Shown here: positions 26,976 through 35,901 of the stretch, piece after piece
Position numbering within the stretch: the stretch's first letter is position 1
How the letters are laid out: each line of letters begins with the position of its first letter
Assembly (NCBI GenBank): GCA_947496235.1
Contig: CANMCE010000011.1
Location: forward strand, 1-64,000
From: an uncultured Glaciecola sp.
Lineage (GTDB): Bacteria; Pseudomonadota; Gammaproteobacteria; Enterobacterales; Alteromonadaceae
Direction: 5' to 3'
DNA: 64,000 nt
The notes under the pieces: generated by a model
What the model saw: the letters and a program-made list of their open reading frames with translations, nothing else
Told to the model about the DNA's origin: nothing
Databases searched by the model: none
Translations under genes and position numbers: made by a program

Positions 26976-28244
26976 TTATGAGGTTATCAACTCGCCGCGA
27001 AAGGCTTTAGCTAGTATTGACTGAGTGAGTTTGTCTAAACGAGCTTTGGCGGCGTTATATTGTTTTTCGACAGTATTCGCATGTTCAAATAGCTCTTCAA
27101 TTACAGCTACAATTTTGAGTTGTTCTGCTACGTTAGGAAAATGAACTTCAATTGACGAAACTTTTGAAATACTTAAGGTATAGAGGCCAGCCCCTGAAGT
27201 AGCCTTTTCCCTAATCATTTGCTTTCCAATTGGCGACATTAAAAAATAAAGTAAAAAATCAGGATTTATAACTTCAGGGTTACTTCTCACCTTTATTAAG
27301 TGATTCTGATGAACGCACTCTTCTAACTGGGATTTCCATATCGCTACTCGACCTATTTGATCAATACTGCCATTGCCTTCAACAACTAAAAGATCATTAT
27401 GATTAACGGTTACTCTGCTTAACTCTTTTTCTTTTACGCCTATCTCTTTCACTTCATCTAAAACTATTCGATTTTCGTAAACGTTTGCGACTCTTAAGTA
27501 GGGTTTTAGTAAAGGAAATGTTCCTCTCTTCGAATTTTTAGTTAAACCTCCTGTAACCTCAGTAATATCACCTAACAGTGATTGAGAAGGCTCCCAAACT
27601 ACATTGTTTTCTTCTCGCCAGTCTTTGGTTAGTTCGCCGGAGGTGGCGGCGGCGAGCACGGATTGGCGGAAGCGTTTTAGGGTGGTTGGGATTTTGTCGA
27701 GGCGTGCTTGTGCCGCTTCGACTTTGGCTAAGACTGAATCCAGTTTATCGGTAATGCTCTTTTGTTGTTGAATTGGTGCAAGTGGAATGTTGAACGCTTT
27801 TAATTTCTTCTGATTTAACGATGACTGATTAACTGCGTGTTGTGCATGAGCGGAAAACTCGCCTAATAATCGGAAGTATTTGCAGTAATAATTAAAATAT
27901 CGAGGCTCAGCAAGTTCATTTACAGCTAAACGTAATAAATTTACGCCATGATATAAATTAACGTTACTAGGAACTATCGCTGTTTTGCCCAGATGTAATG
28001 CACTATTGATATGACTAAATAAAATATCGTTTTCTTGTAGTCGATATTTTTCTATTTTCTCCTCATCGTAACTTTCTAAATAACCAATGCGATTTAAGTC
28101 TATTTTCTGATCAGCAATAGTTTCGATTCGCGAAACGGGAACGCCAACACCTTCTTTATTTTGCTTTCCGTTCACTCCATTGGTCACTAACGAGAGAACA
28201 TCACCAAAAGTCTTTAACTCCCAACCTTGAGGCAACTGGCTCAT
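26976..28244 (-). CDS. hsdS: Type I restriction-modification specificity subunit HsdS
   Basis: A 422-residue subunit that recognises the bipartite target of the methyltransferase and nuclease. It has two target recognition domains: residues about 5-155, opening QGWELKTFGDVLSLVTNG, and about 215-355. Each is followed by a spacer helix, LDSVLAKVEAAQARLDKIP and then EKQYNAAKARLDKLTQSIL. It overlaps hsdM by four bases (ATGA). The recognition sequence cannot be read from the protein. Confidence 0.93.
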   Translation of the reverse strand: MSQLPQGWELKTFGDVLSLVTNGVNGKQNKEGVGVPVSRIETIADQKIDLNRIGYLESYDEEKIEKYRLQENDILFSHINSALHLGKTAIVPSNVNLYHGVNLLRLAVNELAEPRYFNYYCKYFRLLGEFSAHAQHAVNQSSLNQKKLKAFNIPLAPIQQQKSITDKLDSVLAKVEAAQARLDKIPTTLKRFRQSVLAAATSGELTKDWREENNVVWEPSQSLLGDITEVTGGLTKNSKRGTFPLLKPYLRVANVYENRIVLDEVKEIGVKEKELSRVTVNHNDLLVVEGNGSIDQIGRVAIWKSQLEECVHQNHLIKVRSNPEVINPDFLLYFLMSPIGKQMIREKATSGAGLYTLSISKVSSIEVHFPNVAEQLKIVAVIEELFEHANTVEKQYNAAKARLDKLTQSILAKAFRGELITS

Positions 28245-29749
28245 GCAATAACCTCATCCGTTTCTTCCGCAGCATCTAGCTCTACTAAAATAGACTGTAA
28301 ATCAGTAATCGCACCAGATAACTCTTCTATCGCTTCATTAATCAATACATCCGGCTCTGGTAAGTTGGCAGCATCTTCAATGCTGTCATCACGAATCCAA
28401 GCAAGATCGAGTGAATCGTCTTTTGCGGTAATTTCTTCACGGGTGAAAGCTCTTAATCTACAAGTATCGACATCACCAATTTCACTGCCGTCTTTGTGAT
28501 TATCAATAAATGCTTGGCGTTTGGTTTCATCCACTTGCGTTAAGTCGCTACCAACCGCTTGATAGAATTCATCAAAGTGGGCCTTAGTTAACACAGTGCG
28601 TTTACCAAATTGTGGCATATTGGCACGAAGGTCATATACCCACACCTTCTTGGTGTTGCCTTTGTCTTTGGTAATGTCGGTAGGTTTTTCAAAAAACAAT
28701 ACGTTGGTTTTCACACCTGCGGCGTAGAAGATACCTGTTGGTAACCTTAAAATAGTGTGCAGGTTGCACTTTTCCATCAAGTCATTGCGAATTTTACGAC
28801 CTGTGGAGCCTTCGAATAATACGTTGTCTGGCAATACAACAGCGGCACGACCACCTGGCTTTAACATGCTGTGGTACATAGTATGTAAAAACGCTAACTG
28901 CTTGTTAGAGGTGTAATGAACAAGGTCATCCCTTGTAGGTACGCCACCACCTTGCTTGGTTCCAAAAGGCGGGTTGGCTAGTATCAAGCTGGCTTTGGGT
29001 AGGGCTTTACCTTCGTTTGATAAGGTATCACCAAATAACACCCCTGCATTGGTGTCGTCTACGGCTAAGTCGTGCAACATCAAATTCATCATGGCTAGGC
29101 GGCGTGTGTCTGGTACTAGCTCCATGCCGAAGAACGTACCATGTTGGTATTTGTTGTAAGCCGCCTCGTCGAGCATTTTGATGTCATTATTCTTTTCGAT
29201 TTCATGATGAGCAGCAATCAAGAACCCGCCTGTCCCAGCCGTTGGGTCTACTATGACATCATCAAGGCTTGGCTTCATAAGCTCCACCATGACTTCAATC
29301 AGTACACGCGGCGTAAAATATTGGCCTGCACCGGACTTCTTCTCGCTGGCGTTAATTTCCAGCAAGCCTTCGTACATGTCACCTAAACCTTCATGTTTGG
29401 CTGAATACCAATCAAGATTGTCGATTTCAGTTACCAACTTGTTCAGAGTGGCAGGTTTACGAATACAGGTAGATGCATCGGCGAAAATGGCTTTGGTGAT
29501 CAAAGAGCCGTGAGATCCTAAATGGATCAGTAACTTTTTGTATTCTTCTAATCGGGTTGCAGCGTTAAAGTTTTCAATATCTGTCCAACGGAAACCTTCT
29601 GGGATCAGTTCATCTTGGCCTGTTTCTTCCACCATTTTTAAAAAGATAAGGTAAGTCAGCTCGTTGAGGTATTCGTGATAGGTTACACCGTCATCACGTA
29701 ACAGATTACATAGGTTCCAGAGTTTGTTGATTAAGTCTTGTGTGCTCAT
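28241..29749 (-). CDS. hsdM: Type I restriction-modification N6-adenine methyltransferase HsdM
   Basis: A 502-residue adenine methyltransferase with the HsdM N-terminal helical domain (LINKLWNLCNLLRDDGVTYH). The SAM motif is DPTAGTGGFLIAAHHEI and the catalytic motif is ANPPFGT (N-P-P-F). The C-terminal coiled segment (about 460-500) binds HsdS. It is 69 bases from hsdR and overlaps hsdS by four bases. Confidence 0.95.
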   Translation of the reverse strand: MSTQDLINKLWNLCNLLRDDGVTYHEYLNELTYLIFLKMVEETGQDELIPEGFRWTDIENFNAATRLEEYKKLLIHLGSHGSLITKAIFADASTCIRKPATLNKLVTEIDNLDWYSAKHEGLGDMYEGLLEINASEKKSGAGQYFTPRVLIEVMVELMKPSLDDVIVDPTAGTGGFLIAAHHEIEKNNDIKMLDEAAYNKYQHGTFFGMELVPDTRRLAMMNLMLHDLAVDDTNAGVLFGDTLSNEGKALPKASLILANPPFGTKQGGGVPTRDDLVHYTSNKQLAFLHTMYHSMLKPGGRAAVVLPDNVLFEGSTGRKIRNDLMEKCNLHTILRLPTGIFYAAGVKTNVLFFEKPTDITKDKGNTKKVWVYDLRANMPQFGKRTVLTKAHFDEFYQAVGSDLTQVDETKRQAFIDNHKDGSEIGDVDTCRLRAFTREEITAKDDSLDLAWIRDDSIEDAANLPEPDVLINEAIEELSGAITDLQSILVELDAAEETDEVIA

Positions 29750-29818
29750 TGATATCTACTTATAAGTTCTTTGTCACAGGTAAAATTCCTGCATTTTTAA
29801 TCGGCATAGTATATAAGA

Positions 29819-32800
29819 TTATGCCGATTGCTGTTGTTCACTGTCTGACCAAATAGCCCGATTAAACTGGTTGAGTATGTCAGTTACGGGTTGGTCAAAT
29901 AACTTGGTCGCACGCTTAATACCGCCCATGTTTTTGAAAATACCTTCGTTAAGGTTACTTTCATCCACAACTATATTGGCTTTAATTTGCCCTGCGATGG
30001 TTTCAAGCCATTCTCGCTGTGGTGTTTTCCATGGTTGGCTGGAGAGTATTTTATCGAGTGCTCTATCGACTCTTTGCTCATAAGGCTCCAATGCTTCACC
30101 AATAGCAGCTTGACGTATATGACCAATAATTCTAGCGGCGATATCTTCGTTTTTAACTTCTTTCCACGCTTCTTTTAAATCTTGCTCACGGAATTCATTT
30201 TTCTCTAGTTCTAAGGCAAGCTCTTTGAGGCTATCGCGTGTGAGTTCCCATGGGCGCTGAATGACGGTTTGTATTGCGACCATTCGGTTGCTATTAGCAT
30301 TCACAAAGCTGGAAAAGGCCGTTAAATAATCCTCAGGCTTTTGACCGCTACCGTAGCCCGTTGAAGTACCTGTTACTTCATCTTCATGGGTGGAGATCAC
30401 AACGGTACTGCCACCGCCTCCTTTACCAGAGACTTTCATATCGAGTAATTCACCTAAACCTGGGTGATTCACAAACCAGTCGGCAACGTCCGTCAGTTTC
30501 ATGCTTTTCAGCTCTTGAGCAAACTCTTTTGGTGGTTTGCCAACAATGCGCTCAAAGTCTGAGTTTTGGGACGGTGATAGATAATTCTTTTTGCTTTGTA
30601 ACTTGGCAAGGAACTGGTCTTTCGCTAGTTGTTGAAGTTTAGGATCTGAACTGCCTGTGATTTCAGTTTCTAACTCCGTGAAAGTGATATCTACCTTGGT
30701 GACAACAGGTTTCATGCTGTTGACCTTTTCTAACTGTTTGTAGATATCGACGGCATCGAAAATACGGAAACGCTCTTTGGCAATCTCATCACAACGGCGA
30801 GTTGCACGGCCAAGCATTTGTTCAAACAAAATACGGCTGTTTACTCGACGTAAAAATACAAGATTACATATAGATGGAACGTCTACCCCTGTTGTTAATA
30901 AATCTACGGTAACGGCAATATTGGGTAGTCGATCATTTTTATATCGACGGATTTTTTCCAGCGGCTTGTCTGATGCACCAGTGATCTTTTGAATGGCATC
31001 ATCTTCCACTTCGCCGTGGTAGTTTTCACATGCATCTTTTAAGGCTTCAACCACTTCGTCTGCATGTTTGTCTGTTACACAGAATATCAGTGATTTTTCT
31101 GGTGAGTACGGGTTAAGCGAATCGCTTTCAATCAACCACTTGCAAACTTCTTTAGTAAATTCAGGCGCAATAACCTTACGATTGAACTGGGCAACTTCAA
31201 AGTTTAGCTCATCAGGTGTGTTAATTAATTCCAATTCTTGAGTTTGTGGATCATATACCTGCACGGGTTCATTGATTGCGTACTTGATACCTTCGGTATT
31301 AAGCTTGGTATGAATGCGTGTTGGTGGTAAGTGATCAACAAGGTGACCATCGATAACCGCCTCAGTGTAGGAGTAGGTAAACACAGGATCACCGAAGATA
31401 TCTTTGGTATGAAGTGCAGGAGTTGCAGTTAATCCGACTTTAAAGGCATCAAAATACTCTATAACCGCACGGTACTTAGACATGTAATCTTTTTGATCAC
31501 GGAACTTCACTTCGGTTTCACTCAGTTCGCGATCAAGTAAATAACCCCTATGACATTCGTCAACAACGATACAGTCATACTGCCCAACACCTGGTTTAGC
31601 TCCATCATCTGACGGGTACATAATGCGCTTTACTAAACCTTGTACGGTAGCAACGTGAACTTTGGTATCGTCTTCTGGATTAGGCTTGCGCGCTTTTTCT
31701 GGCTCGATGCCTAAAACTTCAAACGTGTCGGCAAAGGTGTTGAGGTTTTCCATACGAACCTCACCAAAATCTACTGTCGCTTGAACACCTAATGCGCTTC
31801 TATCAACTAAAAATAGAATTCGGCGAAAACGCTCTGCTTTTAACAGACGATAAACCAAGGCAATACAGGTTTTGGTTTTCCCAGTACCTGTTGCCATAGC
31901 CACCATAGCTTTGTCTTTACCATCCTTAATAGCTTGTTCGACACTTAATATCGCTTTCTTCTGATAGTCACGAAGTTTAAGTTCGTAATCAAAGCTCATA
32001 TCGTCAAGCTCGGCATTGGCTTGTTGAGGGGTTTGGCGCAAATAGGTTTTGATTTCTTGTGGTGAATACCAGCCTTTTAACGCTTTGCGGCGGTTGGTGT
32101 TGTCACGTACATCTAAAAACCAAATGCCACTTTCTTGTTCTAGCTGTTTCAAGTAAGCACGGCCATTGGTGGCAAAGGTAAGTGGTGCGTTGAATTCCCC
32201 CCCTTCACCATTTGAATAGCGAGTGGTTTCAATATCTTCTGATAATTGCTCTATACCGCTGGCGTATCGCTTGGCTTGGTCTATTGCTCCATAAACATTC
32301 TTAGCGGTCTTTTTCGCCTCAATCACACCAACTAAAGTCATGCCTATGAAAAGCGCATAGTCGGCAGGGCCTGATTGGGTAGGCCACTCAGCAATAGCTT
32401 TGTTCTTGTTTGGTTCTGGACGAGTGCCTTTTGCATAGCGTAAATTTTCAGTGTCCGCTTCCCAACCAGCATCGACCAACTGTTGATCGATAACAACACG
32501 GGTTTCTGCTTCATCCATTTCAAAAGGGGATTTTTCAATGCGCTTAAGTTCAGCCGCTTGCTCTTCTTTTGGTTTAGCTTGGAATGATTTAATAAATTCT
32601 TGGTTAGCAGCTTCAGCAGCTGATTTGTATTTCTCAGCTTCTTTTTCGCTTTCAATTGCCAGTTGTTCCCAAAGCGATTTGTCGGCTGCCATTTTCTCAG
32701 CACGATCATGCTCAGCTTTTGCTTTTTCAGCTTCGATGCGGCTGAGTTCTTCAGCCGTTTTAATACGTTCAGAGCTACGTTGGGATTCTGTTTTAAGTTG

Positions 32801-33268
32801 CTCTACTTGTTCTTCGAGCTGGCGTACATATTCAGATGGGTCTTGTGGTTTTACAAACTTTTTGATTTTAAAGCCTTTGGCAGCGGAACCGCCAAAAGTG
32901 ATGTGGAACCACATTGCCAAAGCATGGCCGACCATGATGGCTTTTAGTGCATCACGGTGACTGGTGCTATCGAATTCGTGAGTGGCAGTATTACCAAGTT
33001 TGCGAATAGTATGAAATGCATCACGAACATTGTCGTCGAGCCGGAGGTTGTAATCTAAGTCACGAAGTAGATCGACTTGCTTGACATTACTACCAGCTTC
33101 AACACCTATGCGGGCAGCTATTGCTTGGGCGATGGCTTCACCCAGTTGGCGCATTTTGATAAGGGAAGTATTAGGATCAGGAGAGAAATTCCGCTCAGCG
33201 GACTCGGCCAGCTTGAACAGCCAGTCATGGTGCTTTTTCAGGAAATCGAAATTGCTTGTACTCTCCAT
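29819..33268 (-). CDS. hsdR: Type I restriction endonuclease subunit HsdR
   Basis: The 1149-residue motor and nuclease subunit that cuts unmethylated DNA after translocation. Domains in order: an N-terminal DUF4145-like helical region (10-130), a long coiled coil (145-225), a PD-(D/E)xK nuclease (Asp303 in GPADYALF; Glu317-x-Lys319 in VIEAKK), a helicase with MATGTGKT (459-466) and DECHRGY, then an EcoEI-type C-terminal region. The length is usual for this subfamily. It is first in hsdR-M-S, and the GHKL set follows on the same strand. Confidence 0.95.
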   Translation of the reverse strand: MESTSNFDFLKKHHDWLFKLAESAERNFSPDPNTSLIKMRQLGEAIAQAIAARIGVEAGSNVKQVDLLRDLDYNLRLDDNVRDAFHTIRKLGNTATHEFDSTSHRDALKAIMVGHALAMWFHITFGGSAAKGFKIKKFVKPQDPSEYVRQLEEQVEQLKTESQRSSERIKTAEELSRIEAEKAKAEHDRAEKMAADKSLWEQLAIESEKEAEKYKSAAEAANQEFIKSFQAKPKEEQAAELKRIEKSPFEMDEAETRVVIDQQLVDAGWEADTENLRYAKGTRPEPNKNKAIAEWPTQSGPADYALFIGMTLVGVIEAKKTAKNVYGAIDQAKRYASGIEQLSEDIETTRYSNGEGGEFNAPLTFATNGRAYLKQLEQESGIWFLDVRDNTNRRKALKGWYSPQEIKTYLRQTPQQANAELDDMSFDYELKLRDYQKKAILSVEQAIKDGKDKAMVAMATGTGKTKTCIALVYRLLKAERFRRILFLVDRSALGVQATVDFGEVRMENLNTFADTFEVLGIEPEKARKPNPEDDTKVHVATVQGLVKRIMYPSDDGAKPGVGQYDCIVVDECHRGYLLDRELSETEVKFRDQKDYMSKYRAVIEYFDAFKVGLTATPALHTKDIFGDPVFTYSYTEAVIDGHLVDHLPPTRIHTKLNTEGIKYAINEPVQVYDPQTQELELINTPDELNFEVAQFNRKVIAPEFTKEVCKWLIESDSLNPYSPEKSLIFCVTDKHADEVVEALKDACENYHGEVEDDAIQKITGASDKPLEKIRRYKNDRLPNIAVTVDLLTTGVDVPSICNLVFLRRVNSRILFEQMLGRATRRCDEIAKERFRIFDAVDIYKQLEKVNSMKPVVTKVDITFTELETEITGSSDPKLQQLAKDQFLAKLQSKKNYLSPSQNSDFERIVGKPPKEFAQELKSMKLTDVADWFVNHPGLGELLDMKVSGKGGGGSTVVISTHEDEVTGTSTGYGSGQKPEDYLTAFSSFVNANSNRMVAIQTVIQRPWELTRDSLKELALELEKNEFREQDLKEAWKEVKNEDIAARIIGHIRQAAIGEALEPYEQRVDRALDKILSSQPWKTPQREWLETIAGQIKANIVVDESNLNEGIFKNMGGIKRATKLFDQPVTDILNQFNRAIWSDSEQQQSA

Positions 33269-33342
33269 TGTTTAATCCCTTTTATTGTTATTTTGCCCTT
33301 AGTGAATCGACCTATAAATTTAGTCCATTTATCAAAAAGATA

Positions 33343-33357
33343 ATAACTGATAGTTAT
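33343..33357. promoter_or_regulatory. Palindrome upstream of hsdR, candidate operator
   Basis: ataact-gat-agttat, with 6-base perfect arms, lies 75 bases before hsdR in very AT-rich DNA. The core aact-N3-agtt recurs in the hipBA upstream region (36400-36410), so one regulator may bind both. This is inference. Confidence 0.45.
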
Positions 33358-33380
33358 AAAAAAGTATCTAAAAATCATAC

Positions 33381-33407
33381 AAAAAAAGCGACTCACTACG
33401 AGTCGCT
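33381..33407 (-). terminator. Terminator of the 138-residue gene
   Basis: Perfect 8-base arms agcgactc/gagtcgct (33387-33394, 33400-33407) with seven Ts on the minus strand. It covers the end of the hypothetical gene, separating it from hsdR. Confidence 0.8.
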
Positions 33408-33812
33408 AATCCGTCCAGCATCTTTAAGCTTTGAGTGCCATCTGAGTTCGGCTGCTTCTAGCCACCCAAAGACATCAATACCCATTATGCTTTCAATTTC
33501 ATCAGAAAAATGTTCTAGAAAGTTAAAAATCTCACAGTGGAATTTTAGCAATACTTCAAGCATATCTAATCCTTCACGATATTTTCCTATATCGTCACCC
33601 AGTTCATCTTGGATCTGATTACTTAAGCTGATACCGAGCCACTTTCCGACTTCATCTCTGTGAAGATAAATATAACGGTCATATTTGAGCGACAACGATT
33701 TAACGTTATCAACCGTTGCCAATAGCAAGATTGTAGAGTCATCCTGCTCTTGCCATTTGGATTTCGACTGCCTTTTATATTTTCTAATGATTTGTAATTG
33801 TTGTGTCTTCAT
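33396..33812 (-). CDS. Hypothetical protein, 138 residues
   Basis: The start is placed at ATG 33812, which has ggag 6-9 bases upstream. An in-frame start at 33854 would lack a site. The N-terminus is basic and Gln-rich (MKTQQLQIIRKYKRQSKSK), followed by an acidic helical region (residues 70-125). There is no membrane segment. I recognise no family. It lies between the 91-residue gene and hsdR, all on the minus strand, but the terminator after it separates it from hsdR. Confidence 0.65.
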   Translation of the reverse strand: MKTQQLQIIRKYKRQSKSKWQEQDDSTILLLATVDNVKSLSLKYDRYIYLHRDEVGKWLGISLSNQIQDELGDDIGKYREGLDMLEVLLKFHCEIFNFLEHFSDEIESIMGIDVFGWLEAAELRWHSKLKDAGRISDS

Positions 33813-33863
33813 TTTTATCTCCGATTTTTGAACTCGGAGATAAAAAGGCTCCAACTGGGGAAA

Positions 33864-34139
33864 TTATTGAAACTCAGGGAAGTTAAGATCTAATTGTTTA
33901 TGCTCTTCAATCCATTGTGATCCCTCATATTCAAAAAGGCTATTGAGTATTGCCCTGACCAAAGGCAAATCATCAGCAGCAACACCTGCACCTATGTATT
34001 TCACTAAAAGAACATCTATGTACTGGTCTTTATCGATCAATTTCAATTCGCAAATTTCATCGTGATAATCCATGAATTTGTGACTCAGATCCTCAAACAG
34101 TCCGGCGACAACTGCCGCACTTAATTGCATATCCTTCAT
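33864..34139 (-). CDS. Hypothetical protein, 91 residues
   Basis: ATG 34139, with aagga 10 bases upstream, is preferred to a TTG at 34169. The protein (MKDMQLSAAVVAGLFEDLSH) is helical and acidic, with no membrane segment or known motif. It precedes the 138-residue gene by 51 bases and is probably co-transcribed with it. No family recognised. Confidence 0.6.
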   Translation of the reverse strand: MKDMQLSAAVVAGLFEDLSHKFMDYHDEICELKLIDKDQYIDVLLVKYIGAGVAADDLPLVRAILNSLFEYEGSQWIEEHKQLDLNFPEFQ

Positions 34140-34214
34140 ACTTTTTATTCCTTGTTTAGTTAGTTTCAAACTTAAAAAGGCGTGCTTTAGGAAAATTTTC
34201 CTGGTGTGTAGCTA

Positions 34215-34241
34215 ATTAGTTTTGAGTTCATAAAAACTAAT
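34215..34241. promoter_or_regulatory. Inverted repeat before a small gene, candidate operator
   Basis: Perfect 9-base arms attagtttt/aaaactaat with a 9-base spacer, ending 3 bases before the ggag ribosome binding site of the 111-residue gene. It could bind a repressor or fold in the mRNA leader. Confidence 0.5.
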
Positions 34242-34253
34242 ATGGAGAACACT

Positions 34254-34589
34254 ATGAATATTGAGTCGAATGTTACTGAACTATTTGGCAGCCAGCCTGC
34301 GATTGCAAATGACGAAGACTTCCTCGTTCTATTAGACAATGATGAGGATTATATTTGTTACGTGCGAAACTACGTCAGCTCTTTTGAGTTTATCGTTGTT
34401 AGTAACAGCATAATGAGAAGACTGCCAAAGGAACTACAACCAATCACCAACGTTTTTGTTCCTTCAAGTTTTCATGCTTTGCGACAGTTCAAAGGCGATA
34501 TCCGTCAATACATTTTGCAATCAAACCAGTTGAGTCATTTTTACTATCTGTTTAATAGCTCAATGACAGATTTCTTTGATTCATTATAA
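34254..34589 (+). CDS. Hypothetical protein, 111 residues
   Basis: ATG 34254 has ggag 6 bases upstream. An ATG at 34242 lacks one. The product (MNIESNVTELFGSQPAIAND) is acidic at the N-terminus and rich in aromatic residues later. No membrane helix, signal peptide or motif is seen. It has its own candidate operator (34215-34241) and terminator (34594-34623), so it is a single-gene unit. No family recognised. Confidence 0.6.
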   Translation: MNIESNVTELFGSQPAIANDEDFLVLLDNDEDYICYVRNYVSSFEFIVVSNSIMRRLPKELQPITNVFVPSSFHALRQFKGDIRQYILQSNQLSHFYYLFNSSMTDFFDSL

Positions 34590-34593
34590 AACT

Positions 34594-34623
34594 AAGCCAG
34601 CATTCAGTTGCTGGCTTTCTTTA
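34594..34623 (+). terminator. Terminator of the 111-residue gene
   Basis: Perfect 9-base arms aagccagca/tgctggctt (34594-34602, 34609-34617), then ttcttt. Confidence 0.8.
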
Positions 34624-34624
34624 T

Positions 34625-34749
34625 GCCAAGAAGTTTCCATGTTGTGAATCTATCTAATAGTAGCTATCGCGGGAACGATGAATATTTATATCCGAACCTA
34701 TGTAGCAGCTACCAGATAGACCAGCCCGCCAAAGTCAGGTGGGCTTTTT
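34625..34749 (+). ncRNA. Candidate small RNA with its own terminator
   Basis: About 100 bases without a coding frame are followed by a plus-strand terminator: agcccgcc/ggtgggct at 34723-34730 and 34738-34745, then T-run. No plus-strand gene ends here, because the preceding one already has a terminator. Internal pairing is possible between ctatct (34650-34655) and agatag (34714-34719), and between agtagct and agctac. The 3' end is antisense to the last codons of the Cys-rich gene. The promoter is not identified. Confidence 0.35.
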
Positions 34750-35277
34750 CTTGACCAGCTTATCAATATGCCTCTGAGCTTCTTCATCGGTCATGCTCTC
34801 AGGCTTACCGCCTGACAAATCGTTATCGAGAAACATTCCTGAATTTAGTATGGTTTCACGGCTAAATATGGGCAAGTCTAATACTCTGCCTTGCTTTTTT
34901 AACGAATCACAACCTGCACATGCACCATTTATGGTATATCGAATCCAGGTTTTAAAATACTTGCGGTTTTCTTCGTTGTACTCAATTTCATCATCTTCAA
35001 ACTCTTGAAGCCTAAGATCCTCTCTACATATCTTGCATTTCGGGCACTCATAAGCCGATATGAATGAGACTTCACCACACCCCTTAGCTTGAGCACGACG
35101 TTTGGTGTTTTCTTTTTTTAAAGCCACTTTTTCTTTTGAAGTCTGACGTGCCATATGGCAGTGGAAACAACCTTTTTTGCCAATTTTTGTTTTGGACTTA
35201 TGAACATCACATTCGGTCTTACCCTCAAAGATCTCCATTGTTCCATTGTAATCATTTATTGAATACAACTTAGTCAT
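34735..35277 (-). CDS. Cys-rich, probable zinc-ribbon hypothetical protein
   Basis: A 180-residue protein with nine or more Cys, grouped as GCFHCHMA (C-x2-C-x-H), YECPKCKICRED (C-x2-C-x2-C) and GACAGCDS (C-x2-C). These could bind two zinc ions. The stretch between groups 1 and 2 is strongly basic (KEKVALKKENTKRRAQAKG), suggesting nucleic-acid binding. The C-terminus is acidic then Lys-rich. It resembles HNH-type or zinc-ribbon phage proteins in layout but lacks a clear H-N-H triad. Its stop codon lies within a plus-strand terminator hairpin. Confidence 0.6.
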   Translation of the reverse strand: MTKLYSINDYNGTMEIFEGKTECDVHKSKTKIGKKGCFHCHMARQTSKEKVALKKENTKRRAQAKGCGEVSFISAYECPKCKICREDLRLQEFEDDEIEYNEENRKYFKTWIRYTINGACAGCDSLKKQGRVLDLPIFSRETILNSGMFLDNDLSGGKPESMTDEEAQRHIDKLVKKKPT

Positions 35278-35376
35278 GAATACACCGCGATACTGCCCCT
35301 TTTTTCTAAGCAGTTTTATAAAATTTAAAAATATTTCGCCATCATCACCAATTCAGAAGTAACGAAAAGGCTGACA

Positions 35377-35901
35377 GTGAAAACATTAACCCTCTTATTT
35401 AACCAATATGGTGCCGAGGCTGTGACATACAAGCAGGCTCAATTAGATTTCTTTAATGTTACCAACAAAAAGAAGTTCGGGGAGTTGATCAAAAGTAGCT
35501 ACGAATTATCAGCGGCTTTGGACGACTCTGCTAAAAACTTCAGCCTTTATGGGCTGGCCCATTTGATCGATAGAAAACGAAATTTAAATAAATATAAAAC
35601 TGAAGGTAACACTATGCTGAATACTAGAATTGGACTTTATGAGTTTTACGGCACTGCAATCATCGACTTTGATGATATCCGGCAAGAACACCTTGGCTGC
35701 TCACATGATGTCGCCACCAGAAAAATAAAATCTGGTGAATTACCACTTGTGACTTTTAGGCTGGCGGATTCGCAAAAAGGTAAACTGTTAGTTCATGTTG
35801 ATGATCTAACCGAGTTAGTTGAACGGCAACGAGAGCGAGCGCGAAAAGAAATTCAAAAACATATCGATGAGTTTAAAGTTGCCAGCAAAGGGAATAGCTA
35901 A
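35377..35901 (+). CDS. Double PrtN-like transcription activator
   Basis: A 174-residue protein starting at GTG 35377 (aaaagg upstream). Residues 80-174 (MLNTRIGLYEFYGTAIID to ERQRERARKEIQKHIDEF) match the pyocin activator PrtN family in length and pattern. Residues 1-75 look like a second, degenerate copy: LTLLFNQYGAEAVTYKQAQLDFF parallels the PrtN opening, and HLIDRKRNL its end. Met80 (ATG 35614) has gaagg 7 bases upstream, so a PrtN-sized product may also be made. PrtN activates prophage/pyocin genes in Pseudomonas. Its island target is unknown. It overlaps the next gene by one base. Confidence 0.65.
   Translation: MKTLTLLFNQYGAEAVTYKQAQLDFFNVTNKKKFGELIKSSYELSAALDDSAKNFSLYGLAHLIDRKRNLNKYKTEGNTMLNTRIGLYEFYGTAIIDFDDIRQEHLGCSHDVATRKIKSGELPLVTFRLADSQKGKLLVHVDDLTELVERQRERARKEIQKHIDEFKVASKGNS

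Noticed and set aside
28227-33618. Plus-strand frames opposite hsdM and hsdR
   Set aside because: All lie inside strongly supported minus-strand genes with conserved motifs.
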